Of a stretch of DNA of 64,000 nt, positions 50,300 through 58,933 are shown piece by piece; the stretch's first letter is position 1, and each line of letters starts with the position of its first letter. The position numbers were made by a program, and so were the translations under genes. Where the stretch lies: contig DLHY01000143.1 of NCBI GenBank assembly GCA_002483445.1, positions 92,411 through 156,410 on the forward strand. The letters are read 5' to 3'. The notes below the pieces were generated by a model, which was not told the DNA's origin, made no database searches, and saw only the letters and a list, made by a program, of their open reading frames with translations. This stretch comes from Blastocatellia bacterium UBA7656. GTDB taxonomy: Bacteria; Acidobacteriota; Blastocatellia; UBA7656.

Positions 50300-50950
50300 A
50301 TGAAACGACCAGCAATAACGATCAACGTATCGGATATCGCCGAGCGCGAAACTTCTTTTGCGAAAGAGATGTTCGCTCCGCTTGCGGGGATGGGGTTGAC
50401 CTTCACCCGCATGATGCAAAACGTATCGGGCAAGATTCGCCCGACGATAAGTTACCCGGAAGAGCGACGTTCCTACTCGGAGCGATATCGCGGCGCGCAC
50501 ATACTGACGGCCCGCGAGGATGGAAGCCCGCGCTGTGTCGCCTGTTATATGTGCGCGACCGCCTGCCCAGCCGATTGCATATACATCGAGCCGGGCGAAC
50601 ACCCTGACCCGCACATTGAAAAATATCCTACGCGATTTGAAATCGATATGCTGCGCTGCGTCTTCTGCGGATTCTGCGTCGATGCGTGTCCTGAAGAGGC
50701 GATCATCATGAGCCGCGAGACTGAGATATGCGCATTCAGCCGCGACGAAACCATCTGGGGAATTGAGCGATTGATGCGACGACCGGAGCTTGCCGAATTC
50801 GGCCTCGGATATCGCCCGAATGCGGAACTCGTCGATTCGCGTCTGGCATTCGTGCCGAAAGAAAAGCTCATAATGTCGATGCCCAACTCAATTACGTTGA
50901 AAGAAAAAGCGGAGATGATTCCGCACGTAACGTTCGATCCACGGAAGTAG
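50300..50950 (+). CDS. nuoI: NADH-quinone oxidoreductase subunit I (two 4Fe-4S ferredoxin)
   Basis: The 216-residue protein has two 4Fe-4S motifs, CVACYMCATACPADCI and CVFCGFCVDACPEEAI, which bind clusters N6a and N6b, the path to N2 in NuoB. The N-terminus (FAPLAGMGLTFTRMMQN) is amphipathic. The C-terminal 55 residues after the cluster region extend beyond shorter forms. The gene follows nuoG by 5 nt. The membrane-arm subunits (NuoA, H, J-N) do not follow, so they must be elsewhere. Confidence 0.95.
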   Translation: MKRPAITINVSDIAERETSFAKEMFAPLAGMGLTFTRMMQNVSGKIRPTISYPEERRSYSERYRGAHILTAREDGSPRCVACYMCATACPADCIYIEPGEHPDPHIEKYPTRFEIDMLRCVFCGFCVDACPEEAIIMSRETEICAFSRDETIWGIERLMRRPELAEFGLGYRPNAELVDSRLAFVPKEKLIMSMPNSITLKEKAEMIPHVTFDPRK

Positions 50951-51125
50951 CAGGGATCAGGGGTCAGGGGCCGGGGGTCGGTGAAGAGAGATATTACGGA
51001 GTTTCGTCAGAAGTGGTTTTTAAGGAGGGGCTTCGCGAAATGATCGATAGCAGGTCAACAATGACCTTCAAAAATGAAGAACCTCTGACCTCTGACCCCC
51101 GACCCCTGACCCCTGATCCTGACGA
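50951..51125. repeat. Hairpin-forming heptamer repeat (GGGTCAG type)
   Basis: The left arm has GGATCAGGGGTCAGGGGCCG and GGGGTCGG; the right arm at 51081-51125 has CTCTGACCTCTGACCCCCGA and CCCCTGACCCCTGATCCTGA, its inverse. Units step by 7 nt. About 95 nt of other sequence lies between the arms. It separates nuoI from the ferredoxin genes. Confidence 0.75.
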
Positions 51126-51227
51126 CTGTTAGCTATTGACTGTTTTCGACAAATGGGCGAAAGTTTATCGACTTTTCGCAGCAATAGTACCTGGTTGTTA
51201 AAGTTCTGAAAGGAGGCTTAGGCTTAG

Positions 51228-51485
51228 ATGACTTATGTGATAGCGGAACCCTGCATAGGGACCAAAGATACTGCCTGCGTGGATGTATGCCCGGTCGATT
51301 GCATTCACCCGCGCAAGGACGAAGAAGCGTTCGAGGGCGCGGAGATGCTCTACATACATCCTGACGAATGCATCGATTGCGGCGCGTGCGAGCCTGCCTG
51401 TCCGGTTCAGGCGATCTTCACCGAGGACGATTGCCCTGAGCAGTGGAGGCATTTCATCGAGATCAATGCGAACTACTACAAGTGA
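51228..51485 (+). CDS. 7Fe/8Fe ferredoxin (FdxA-like)
   Basis: The 85-residue protein has CIGTKDTACVDVCPVDCI and CIDCGACEPACPVQAI. The first set lacks one canonical Cys spacing (C-x7-C-x3-C), as in 3Fe-4S/4Fe-4S ferredoxins. An acidic C-terminal helix follows. AAAGGAGG lies upstream of the ATG, with a long spacing. It lies downstream of nuoI and may serve as an electron donor to or acceptor from complex I. A second ferredoxin gene follows 15 nt later. Confidence 0.92.
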   Translation: MTYVIAEPCIGTKDTACVDVCPVDCIHPRKDEEAFEGAEMLYIHPDECIDCGACEPACPVQAIFTEDDCPEQWRHFIEINANYYK

Positions 51486-51500
51486 GCAGGGAGAGATGTC

Positions 51501-51752
51501 TTGGCGTTCGTGATATGTGAACCCTGCATCAGCGCAAAACAGCTTGCCTGCGTCGATGTGTGTCCTGTCGATTGCATACAGGGAGGGCCAAACGAGGAAC
51601 AGATGTACATCGATCCTTCCACATGCACCGACTGCGGGGCGTGCGAGCCGGTCTGCCCTGTATCGGCTATTTTTTACGAACCGGATGTGCCGGTAAAATG
51701 GCAAAGCTTCATCAGGAAGAACGCTGACTTCTTCGCGCGCACAAGCAGTTGA
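51501..51752 (+). CDS. 7Fe/8Fe ferredoxin, tandem paralogue
   Basis: The 83-residue protein begins at TTG (MAFVICEPCISAKQLACVDV) and has CISAKQLACVDVCPVDCI and CTDCGACEPVCPVSAI. It is about half identical to the preceding ferredoxin and is clearly a tandem duplicate. The different charged segment between the clusters (QGGPNEEQMYIDPST) suggests a separate partner. A GGGAGAG sequence lies before the TTG; no ATG is well placed. Confidence 0.88.
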   Translation: MAFVICEPCISAKQLACVDVCPVDCIQGGPNEEQMYIDPSTCTDCGACEPVCPVSAIFYEPDVPVKWQSFIRKNADFFARTSS

Positions 51753-52085
51753 CAGTAACGAAATCGATCTCCGAAGAGCAGAAAATAATCGTGCCGCTGC
51801 TGAGAGCCTTCAGCGGCGGCATTCTGTTTTTGAAGAAGTTCCTTGCATTCTTCCCTCCCGCGCCGTTCGTATTTTCATGCGCATGGGCCACATCGCTTTT
51901 ACGGTTTATAGACATGTTTTACCGTTTATTCACAATAGCCTGAAAAGTTTCAGCCTATACTGACTTGTTCGATGCTTTTGCGCTGGAGGGTCGGAACTAT
52001 CGATAGCAGCAGGACGTAGAAAAAGTATCTCGTAATAAACTGATGATACCGAGGCCGACGGGAGTATGATCCCCGAAAGAAACAG
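51753..52085. other. Intergenic region after the ferredoxins
   Basis: GCCGCTG with CAGCGGC at about 51796-51820, followed by GGCATTCTGTTTTTG, is a terminator-like hairpin for the ferredoxin transcript. The remaining 250 nt are AT-rich in parts (ACGGTTTATAGACATGTTTT) and should hold the amidohydrolase promoter. No gene or dispersed repeat is recognised. Confidence 0.5.
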
Positions 52086-53492
52086 ATGTCACCTCTCTGG
52101 CGAAAACAACAAGGCACAGCGACGTTCAGAAGGCTCTCTGTCATCACGCTTGCGATGACTTTGTTAATCGCCTCGATTTTCACGCAGCCTGAAATCGCAA
52201 ATCAAAAAACGTCGGAGCCGCCCACCGTTGCATTCATCAACGTCAACCTGATTTCGATGACCCGCGAGCAGTTGCTTACCGGACAGAGTGTAATCGTCCG
52301 TGACGGAAAAGTAATCGAAACCGGCCTGTCGAATCGGGTGAAAGTTCCGACGGATGCTTTGAAGATCGATTGCCGCGGCAAGTACCTCATTCCCGGACTT
52401 GCTGATATGCATGTTCATCTCAACTTCGATCAGAGGGACAACGAAGCGTTCCTGAAACTTTTTCTCGCAAACGGCGTCACCACCGTACTGAACCTCATGG
52501 GTTTTCCCATGCATTTGAAACTGCGCGAGCAGGTCGCAAAAGGCGAAATCCGCGGGCCGACGATCTATACGAGCGGCCCTTTCGTCAACGAGCCTTCCCA
52601 CAAAACAATCGAAGATGTCGAGCGCGCAGTCATAGAACAGAAAAAAGCCGGATACGATTTTCTGAAAATTCACGGCGAGCTTTCCCGTCCCGTCTATCAT
52701 CATCTGCTCGAAGTCGCCCGACGTGAACACATGCGCGTGATCGGTCACGCGCAACGCAACCTCGGAATGATGACTGTGCTGGAAGAGAAGCAGGAAACCA
52801 TAGCTCACGCCGAGGAGTTTCTCTACGCTTACCTGGGATTCAAACGCAATTACCCGACCGAATTGCTGGAGACCGCGATCATGATTCGCGAAATCTCCGA
52901 CGCGACCGCGCGAGCCGGAACATGGGTCATACCTACGCTCACGGTTTACAAGGGCATAGGTCTTCAGGTCGAAGATATCGATGCAGTGCTTGCTCGTGCG
53001 GAGGTCAAATATATGCCCGCACGAGTCATGCGAGGGTGGATTCCCGCGAATAACACTTATGTGCGGAGGTTCAAAAAAGAGACGGCTTCGACGTTCAAAT
53101 CGCGTTACGCACTGCTTGAAAAACTTGTCAAAGGACTCAAGGACGCCCGCGTGCGATTGCTTGCCGGAACCGATACGCCCGTGCCTTCGGTCGTTCCGGG
53201 GTTTTCCATTCACGACGAATTGCGTGACCTCGTCGCGGCAGGACTCACGCCCTACGAGGCTTTGAAAACTGCGACCGTCAACACGGCGGAGTTCCTGCAA
53301 AGAGCGGATGCGGGAACTGTAGCCGCAGGCAAGCGCGCCGATCTGATCTTGCTCGACGCCAATCCTTTGGTCGATATCGCAAACACTTCGCGCATCAGCG
53401 GAGTGATGGCGGGCGGGCGATGGATGTCGAAATCAGATTTGCAAAAGATGATGGATGAAGTCTCCGCTTACGCTCAGGAAGAAAAAAAGTGA
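52086..53492 (+). CDS. Exported amidohydrolase (imidazolonepropionase-like)
   Basis: The 468-residue protein has an N-terminal hydrophobic signal (LSVITLAMTLLIASIFTQPE) and the metal sites of the amidohydrolase superfamily: HVH in ADMHVHLNF, a probable carbamylated Lys in FLKIHGE, His in VIGHAQRN and IAHAEEF, and Asp in LLAGTDTPV. Later blocks (SIHDELRDLVAAGLTPYEAL, GTVAAGKRADLILLDANPL) are typical. It probably hydrolyses a cyclic amide or dipeptide outside the cytoplasm. It is followed after 8 nt by an exported alpha/beta hydrolase, a likely operon partner. Confidence 0.9.
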   Translation: MSPLWRKQQGTATFRRLSVITLAMTLLIASIFTQPEIANQKTSEPPTVAFINVNLISMTREQLLTGQSVIVRDGKVIETGLSNRVKVPTDALKIDCRGKYLIPGLADMHVHLNFDQRDNEAFLKLFLANGVTTVLNLMGFPMHLKLREQVAKGEIRGPTIYTSGPFVNEPSHKTIEDVERAVIEQKKAGYDFLKIHGELSRPVYHHLLEVARREHMRVIGHAQRNLGMMTVLEEKQETIAHAEEFLYAYLGFKRNYPTELLETAIMIREISDATARAGTWVIPTLTVYKGIGLQVEDIDAVLARAEVKYMPARVMRGWIPANNTYVRRFKKETASTFKSRYALLEKLVKGLKDARVRLLAGTDTPVPSVVPGFSIHDELRDLVAAGLTPYEALKTATVNTAEFLQRADAGTVAAGKRADLILLDANPLVDIANTSRISGVMAGGRWMSKSDLQKMMDEVSAYAQEEKK

Positions 53493-53500
53493 GGTGAAAT

Positions 53501-54967
53501 ATGCGAATGAGAATTGCGATTCTGGCCGTTTTGATTCTGCTTTTCATGCAGGGAAATGGTTTCATTGCGGCACAGGAGCGGCCCGCGATTGAATTCAAGA
53601 CCGTAGAGTTGACCGATTCCACGGGTCAGAAAATTCAAGCCGAGATGGGAAAACTCCGCGTGCCTGAAAACCGAAGTAAGCCTTCGAGCAAGCTCATTGA
53701 GCTTACAGTCGTTCGCCTCAAGAGCAGAGCGGAAAAACCAGGCCCTCCGATTTTTTATCTCGCAGGCGGGCCGGGCGGATCAGCCATCTCAGAAGGTGGT
53801 TTTCCGTATATGCGAGCGATCGCCGAGCGTCTGCGCGAAAATCACGACATGATATTTATGGATCAGCGCGGGACGGGACGCTCCAATCCGCTCGTCGCAT
53901 GGGCCGCGCCCGCTTCGATTCCGACAGACGCTTTTCTTTCTCAGGATAAAATGATCGAGCATGTCCGTTCGTGGGGCGCGCAGGCGATAGAATCATTCAA
54001 GCAAAGAGGAATCGATCTCGCGGGCTACAATTCAGTCGAAAGCGCGGACGACCTCGATGACCTGAGAAAGGCTCTGGGAGCCGAAAAAATCAGCCTTATA
54101 GGTTTCAGCTACGGCACGCATCTCGGCCTTGCGACTATACGTCGTCACGCGGCTCATCTCGATTCGGTAGTGCTTGTCGGAACCGAAGGCCCTAATCACT
54201 CGTTCAAACTGCCTTCGACTTATAACGCGCAACTCAGAAAGCTCTCTGATCTCGCCGCCGGGGACTCGAATGTAAATGGCAAAGTACCCGATATGATCGC
54301 GCTTCTTCGCCGTGTGCTTGATAAACTGGATAAGCAACCGGCTGTGGTCACGATCCGCGACTCACGAACCCGTCAGATGGTCGATGTTCCTGTGGGCAGG
54401 TTCGGATTGCAGATGCTGATTCGTTTCGATGTGGGCGATGGAAATGATTTCCCGGAATTTCCTCTGCTCTTCTACACCATCGACCGAGGCGATTACTCTG
54501 TGCTTCGCAAATACGTCGAGAAGCGATACAACCAGATCGGTCGCGGAGTTTCGGGAATGACCACGATGATGGACTTGTATTCAGGCGTGACTGCCGAGCG
54601 GCTGGCGCGGATCAAAAAAGAGATTCCGACGAGCATTTTAGGAAACGCGATGAATTTTCCTGATATGTACATCGGTGATGTCTGGGGCAATCCCGATCTG
54701 GGAGATGAGTACCGCGGGCCGCTTCTTTCAAGCGCACGGACACTGTTTATCAGCGGGACGCTCGATTCGAACACGCCGCCCTATCAGGCGGAAGAACTGC
54801 GCTGGGGATTCGCAAACGGCTCGCACATAATCGTAGAGTACGCCGGTCACGAAGACACGCTTCCCAACCCGGAGGTGCAGTCGGCGATAGTAGATTTTTT
54901 TAACGGAAAGGATGTGAGCGGGGTGAGGATTTCTCTGGGCAAGCCCAGATTCAAGCCCATCCCATAA
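53501..54967 (+). CDS. Exported alpha/beta hydrolase, S33 tripeptidyl-aminopeptidase-like
   Basis: The 488-residue protein has a Sec signal (MRMRIAILAVLILLFMQGNG). The nucleophile is S203 in IGFSYGTHLG, the acid D422 in SGTLDSNTP and the histidine H450 in YAGHEDTL. IFYLAGGPGGSAI and DQRGTGRS form the oxyanion hole region and the first strands. The TAP-like C-terminal domain suggests an exo- or aminopeptidase. The gene is 8 nt after the amidohydrolase, so both may degrade peptides outside the cytoplasm. Confidence 0.9.
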   Translation: MRMRIAILAVLILLFMQGNGFIAAQERPAIEFKTVELTDSTGQKIQAEMGKLRVPENRSKPSSKLIELTVVRLKSRAEKPGPPIFYLAGGPGGSAISEGGFPYMRAIAERLRENHDMIFMDQRGTGRSNPLVAWAAPASIPTDAFLSQDKMIEHVRSWGAQAIESFKQRGIDLAGYNSVESADDLDDLRKALGAEKISLIGFSYGTHLGLATIRRHAAHLDSVVLVGTEGPNHSFKLPSTYNAQLRKLSDLAAGDSNVNGKVPDMIALLRRVLDKLDKQPAVVTIRDSRTRQMVDVPVGRFGLQMLIRFDVGDGNDFPEFPLLFYTIDRGDYSVLRKYVEKRYNQIGRGVSGMTTMMDLYSGVTAERLARIKKEIPTSILGNAMNFPDMYIGDVWGNPDLGDEYRGPLLSSARTLFISGTLDSNTPPYQAEELRWGFANGSHIIVEYAGHEDTLPNPEVQSAIVDFFNGKDVSGVRISLGKPRFKPIP

Positions 54968-55058
54968 AGTGCCTTTTGTGCCTTGACGCGACGCTCGGCG
55001 AGGCCAGACGCGAGCGTCCGTCCGAGGTTTTCAGTTTTTGACTTTCAGGAGGAGACTA

Positions 55059-55667
55059 ATGATAAAGCGCAAATTCATGACTGTGGTTTTGATCCTCTGC
55101 TTTGCGGCAGTGGTTCAGGCTCAGGGAAAAAAAATCAGAACTTTCGAATCCCCCGCGCCGACCGAAAGGGCGACGACGCGACTGCTTTTCGTCGACACCG
55201 AGAAGCGAGCCATCATAGGCGAAGTGGCCATCAACTTCGGGCAGCCGGTCTGGAAGAAAGAGTATGAAGCTCTGGGAGCGTTCGACATACAGACCAAAGG
55301 GAAGGTGTGGCGATTCGGCAAGGATTTCTGGACTACGCTCGACACCAACGTTGCGATCAAAATCGCGGGCAAAGAGATCGCCCCCGGCGCGTGGTATCTG
55401 GGGCTTCATCGTTCGGATGATGGCGCGACGTGGAGCCTTGCTTTCATCGATCCGGCCAAGGCGCGGGCGGCTCGCCTCGATGCCTTCGAGGCCGCCAAAG
55501 CTCCGGTCGAATTCAAGGTGCCGATCACGACGATGGAGAAAGCAGCCGAATCGAAAGAAAAACTCACCATCCTGCTTTCTTCAAAGCCGGACAATCCGAC
55601 CGACGTGACTCTGAAAATTCAGTGGGGGACGCTGCAACTGAGCGCGCCCATTCAGGTCACGCTCTGA
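55059..55667 (+). CDS. Exported DUF2911 protein
   Basis: The 202-residue product begins MIKRKFMTVVLILCFAAVVQ (signal) and carries the DUF2911 pattern IQTKGKVWRFGKDFWTTLDT, VAIKIAGKEIAPGAWYLGLH and VEFKVPITTMEKAAESKEKL. DUF2911 is a secreted beta-rich family of unknown function, frequent in Bacteroidota and Acidobacteriota. AGGAGG lies 7 nt before the ATG at 55059; the frame extends upstream without support. It lies downstream of the hydrolase pair and may be regulated separately. Confidence 0.87.
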   Translation: MIKRKFMTVVLILCFAAVVQAQGKKIRTFESPAPTERATTRLLFVDTEKRAIIGEVAINFGQPVWKKEYEALGAFDIQTKGKVWRFGKDFWTTLDTNVAIKIAGKEIAPGAWYLGLHRSDDGATWSLAFIDPAKARAARLDAFEAAKAPVEFKVPITTMEKAAESKEKLTILLSSKPDNPTDVTLKIQWGTLQLSAPIQVTL

Positions 55668-56052
55668 AAGATTCACGTTGAGAATCAGCGCAAGAAAACT
55701 TCCTGCGCTGATTCTTAATCGTGGAGGAAGGATGAACAACCGCGTTAGACAGTGGACGCTTTTTCGGATTCCATCCATTATTTCGCACACGCAGCCCCCA
55801 GGCTTCTACCCCGACAAGGTTATAAAATCCACCACGCGGCAGCCTCCGGTTTTGAGCGGAACTTTTCCTGATCGAGCGGAGTCAAAAATATCAACTGCGC
55901 AAGCGATCAACGCCGGACTGAAAGAATCAATATCGATCATTCGATAGAGAAGTCTGGTAGCGCGACCTGCCAGGTTGCGCATGTCTCGAAGGTATGAGAA
56001 TCGGGGAACTCGCAGGCTAGCAGCCTGCTATACATTTTGGGAGGAATTTAAG
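55668..56052. other. Intergenic region with a doubtful small frame and palindromes
   Basis: A frame from 55732 to 55947 (MNNRVRQWTLFRIPSIISHT) has GGAGGAAGG upstream, but its composition resembles random sequence and I do not call it. GCGCGACCTGCCAGGTTGCGC and GCAGGCTAGCAGCCTGC (near 56012-56032) are palindromes of the kind seen elsewhere in the window. The TPR-retropepsin promoter should lie here. Confidence 0.4.
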
Positions 56053-57672
56053 ATGAACGACAGACGACGCAGCATCCGAATATCACCACAGAGAGTCGCT
56101 CTTTGTTTCATTCTCCTGTCGTTTTCATTTTCAACCACGTCTTACGCGCAGACCAAAGACAAACTCAACGAGCGCAGTTTTCGCGACGGGGCGAAAGCCA
56201 TGCGATCGGGCGATTACAAAAAAGCGATAACCATTTATAAAGAAGTCCTCGACCGCGATGCTGAGGAAGTGCAGGCTCATCTCCAGATAGCGCGCGCTTA
56301 TCTGAAATCTCTGAATTATCGCAACTGCTACGAACACGCGCTTCGCGTGAGCAGAATCGATGCGAACAATGCTCGCGCGCACGCGCTTGCAGGGGCGGCT
56401 CTTCTGCGTTCGGGGCTTATCGTATCGGCGACCAACGAGCTTGTGGAAGCGTTCCGGCTCGATCCGAAAGAGCCGCTGGCGTTCGGAGCCGCCGCCGAAA
56501 TCGATTACTACGAGGGACGCACGAAAGAATCCCGCGCCAAGGCTTTTCAGGCGCACCTGCTCGACCCGCAAGAGCCTGATTATCTTATAACGATAGCTCG
56601 CGCGGCCTCGCGATTGGAATACTTCGCCGAAGCCGCCGACGCTTATGAGAAATTTCTCGACAGCGCGCCGATAACCGATTCGGAGCGGCGCGACCGCGTG
56701 CGCGGGCTTATACGCTTCTATCGCCGCCTTGCGGGACTCAGGATTTATCAGGTCGGCGGCGAGCCTTCAGGCAGTGTGCCTTTTCGAATGGGCCTGGATC
56801 GCCGTCCTTACGTGAAGGTTTTGATCAACGGGCGGGAAGCCAACTTCGTCATCGATACAGGCTCTTACTCGACTGTCGTTTCACAAAAGGCCGCCAAAAG
56901 ATTAGGCATCAAGGAGATCGCTCGCGGAGGCAACTCAGAAGGCTTCGGCGGCACGGGCAAATTCCCCATAGTTTACGGTCTTATCAAAAACGTTCAACTC
57001 GATGGCGTGAAGGTTCAATCAGTCCCGTGCTTCATCCGCGCTTTCCACGTCTCAGAAGATCAGTCCCTTGAAGAGCGCGAAGACGGGCTGATCGGTCTCG
57101 CCGTGCTTTCCACTTTTTTGACCCAGCTTGATTACCAATCGAAGGTGTTGAAACTCGAACCTCAGGAAGACCCGACAATTCCTCTCACGCTTCCCGAAGA
57201 TGTGCGGGTCGTTCCTTTCCGCACCACTCAAAACGGACTGATCAGCGTCGAGACTGAAATCGACAGCGAGCATCGCATCAATGCCATACTCGATTCAGCC
57301 GCCGGGTCGCTCGTTCTTTCTTCCTCCGCCGTCGAGCGATTCAATCTCGCGGATCGCAAAATCAAAGGCCAGACGAGAAGAGTCATCGGCGCTGCCGGGA
57401 TTGCCGATAATGTCGAGTTGTTGAGAGTCGCCAACTGTCGCGTTGCCGATCTTCAGGTTAAAAACATACGCGCGTTGATTCTGGATTTCGGCGCGATCAA
57501 CGAAACGAGCGGATTCGAGCAGAGCGGCATACTGGGCGGGGACTTTCTGAAGAACTACAAGGTGACGATTGATTTCGTTCGCTCTCAGATTCGCTTGCAG
57601 CCGCACACCCCATCAGAGGAAAAAGTTGTTCAGGGGCCTGTCAATAAACCGCCGCTTCTCGTCAGTAATTGA
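56053..57672 (+). CDS. Exported TPR protein with retropepsin-like aspartyl protease domain
   Basis: The 539-residue protein begins MNDRRRSIRISPQRVALCFI and has a Sec signal. TPR motifs occupy about 35-220 (AMRSGDYKKAITIYKEVLDR, EVQAHLQIARAYLKSLNYRN). The C-terminal part has two aspartyl-protease lobes: DTGS in FVIDTGSYSTVV (D268), and DSAAGS in AILDSAAGSLVLS (D414) where DTG or DSG is usual. SEGFGGTGKFPIVYG may be the flap. The start at 56053 has GGGAGG upstream. It may process secreted or membrane proteins, but the second-lobe change leaves activity uncertain. Confidence 0.85.
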   Translation: MNDRRRSIRISPQRVALCFILLSFSFSTTSYAQTKDKLNERSFRDGAKAMRSGDYKKAITIYKEVLDRDAEEVQAHLQIARAYLKSLNYRNCYEHALRVSRIDANNARAHALAGAALLRSGLIVSATNELVEAFRLDPKEPLAFGAAAEIDYYEGRTKESRAKAFQAHLLDPQEPDYLITIARAASRLEYFAEAADAYEKFLDSAPITDSERRDRVRGLIRFYRRLAGLRIYQVGGEPSGSVPFRMGLDRRPYVKVLINGREANFVIDTGSYSTVVSQKAAKRLGIKEIARGGNSEGFGGTGKFPIVYGLIKNVQLDGVKVQSVPCFIRAFHVSEDQSLEEREDGLIGLAVLSTFLTQLDYQSKVLKLEPQEDPTIPLTLPEDVRVVPFRTTQNGLISVETEIDSEHRINAILDSAAGSLVLSSSAVERFNLADRKIKGQTRRVIGAAGIADNVELLRVANCRVADLQVKNIRALILDFGAINETSGFEQSGILGGDFLKNYKVTIDFVRSQIRLQPHTPSEEKVVQGPVNKPPLLVSN

Positions 57673-57777
57673 TCGATTTGCGCCGTGCATGGAGAAAGTA
57701 CGAAAACCGGAGAACCATCAAGCTGCCAGCTTGCCGCATATTTTCTGAAGAGCCATCGAAGCGGCCAGAGACGACGC

Positions 57778-57881
57778 CTTTATAGCGGCTTGCACATGGA
57801 TGAAGAGGTTAAGTGCAGGAGAAGGCCAAATTTATACTCTTTGCCTTCATCCTGTTCACGCAATTGTAAACCGCTATAAAG
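57778..57881. repeat. MITE-like element with CTTTATAGCGG terminal inverted repeats
   Basis: CTTTATAGCGG at 57778-57788 is the perfect inverse of CCGCTATAAAG at 57871-57881. Inner parts (TTGCACATGGATGAAGAGG, and TTTACAATTGCGTGAACAGG in reverse) are also related. A half copy (AGCGGTATGCACATGGGTGA) occurs at 46753. At about 104 nt and with no frame, it fits a miniature inverted-repeat element. Confidence 0.65.
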
Positions 57882-57950
57882 TATGAAAAATAGGTGACGA
57901 CTCCAAATAACGGACTCCAGATTCCAGACTCTGGACTCCAGACCTTTTTC
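57881..57950. repeat. Heptamer-type repeat (GACTCCA units), copy of 3741-3810
   Basis: GTATGAAAAATAGGTGACGA continues as CTCCAAATAACGGACTCCAG, nearly identical to 3743-3782. Tandem GACTCCA, GATTCCA, GACTCTG and GACTCCA units follow. It abuts the MITE-like element and lies just before the ribosome binding site of the SnoaL-like gene. Confidence 0.75.
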
Positions 57951-57963
57951 AGAGGAGTTACTA

Positions 57964-58911
57964 ATGAAAAAAGCAGTCTCAGTTTTGTCGCTGCTGCTGA
58001 TAGTCGCGGCAGGCAACACGAATGGAGGAGTGTTGAAAAGTTTCGAAGGCGCACCTGAGCGCGCGGCGTTGCTCAAAGCGGATGAAGAGTTCGGAAAGAT
58101 GCTTTCGGCGACGGGGATTGAAAAAGCTTATCTTGCTTTCATGGCCGATGATGGAAATATACTCGCTCGCGAGAAACCGGTCATAACGGGCAGAGAAGCG
58201 ATTCGCCGATTCGTCGCCGAGGAGTCTCCTCGGATGTTCTCGAACTGGCGGGCGCTTCGGGCGGGAGTCTCGGCGGCAGGCGACATGGGCTACACATCAG
58301 GCGTTTTCGATTTTTCGATGAAGGATGCGGACAAAAACCAGCAAAGCGGGCAAGGCGTCTATCTGCTCTACTGGAAAAAACAGAACAACGCATGGAAGAT
58401 CGCCGCGCTCGTCAAAGCCAATGCGCGATCACCACTCTCAAAGAGCGCCGATAAGATAGGGTCGGGCGAGCAACCTTCTTCGATGAAATCAGCCAGCAGG
58501 AGCAAAGTGGAAATCCAGTCGGCGCGAGAGGCGATCATGAAAGCTGATTCAGATTTTTCCGCGCTTTCAGAGGCGAAGTGGGCAGGCGAAGCTTTCGCCG
58601 CTTACATAACGGATGACGGCTCGATGCTCGGACTGCTCACGACAGGGTTGAGCGGAAAAGAAGTAGTGCGAACAGCGTTTGGTGAAAAGCCCGATCCGGG
58701 AGATTCGCTCGTCTGGAAACCGGTCATAGCCGGAATGTCTGCAAGTTGCGATCTCGGTTTCACCATAGGCTATTCTGTTTCAAAAGGCACAGACGCGGAA
58801 GGGAAGCCGAGCGTCAATTACGGGCATTACCTCACCGTTTGGAAGAAGCAGGCGGACGGCTCGTGGAAGTTCGTCCTCGATGGCGGTAGCCCTGCTCCCC
58901 CGCCGAAATGA
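57964..58911 (+). CDS. Exported protein with two SnoaL-like/DUF4440 domains
   Basis: The 315-residue protein has a signal peptide (MKKAVSVLSLLLIVAAGNTN). It has two NTF2-fold domains, at about 30-150 (LLKADEEFGKMLSATGIEKA, YLLYWKKQNNAWKIAALV) and 180-310 (IMKADSDFSALSEAKWAGEA, YLTVWKKQADGSWKFVLDGG). Both show the DUF4440 pattern but no catalytic residues can be named. AGAGGAG lies 8 nt before the ATG. The start lies just after the heptamer repeat. A perfect hairpin follows the gene. Confidence 0.85.
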   Translation: MKKAVSVLSLLLIVAAGNTNGGVLKSFEGAPERAALLKADEEFGKMLSATGIEKAYLAFMADDGNILAREKPVITGREAIRRFVAEESPRMFSNWRALRAGVSAAGDMGYTSGVFDFSMKDADKNQQSGQGVYLLYWKKQNNAWKIAALVKANARSPLSKSADKIGSGEQPSSMKSASRSKVEIQSAREAIMKADSDFSALSEAKWAGEAFAAYITDDGSMLGLLTTGLSGKEVVRTAFGEKPDPGDSLVWKPVIAGMSASCDLGFTIGYSVSKGTDAEGKPSVNYGHYLTVWKKQADGSWKFVLDGGSPAPPPK

Positions 58912-58933
58912 CCTGTCAGGCCGAGTATGAAAT

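Noticed and set aside
55732..55947. 71-residue protein after a good GGAGGAAGG site
   Set aside because: The product has no signal, domain or compositional support; it is kept only as a remark in the intergenic entry.
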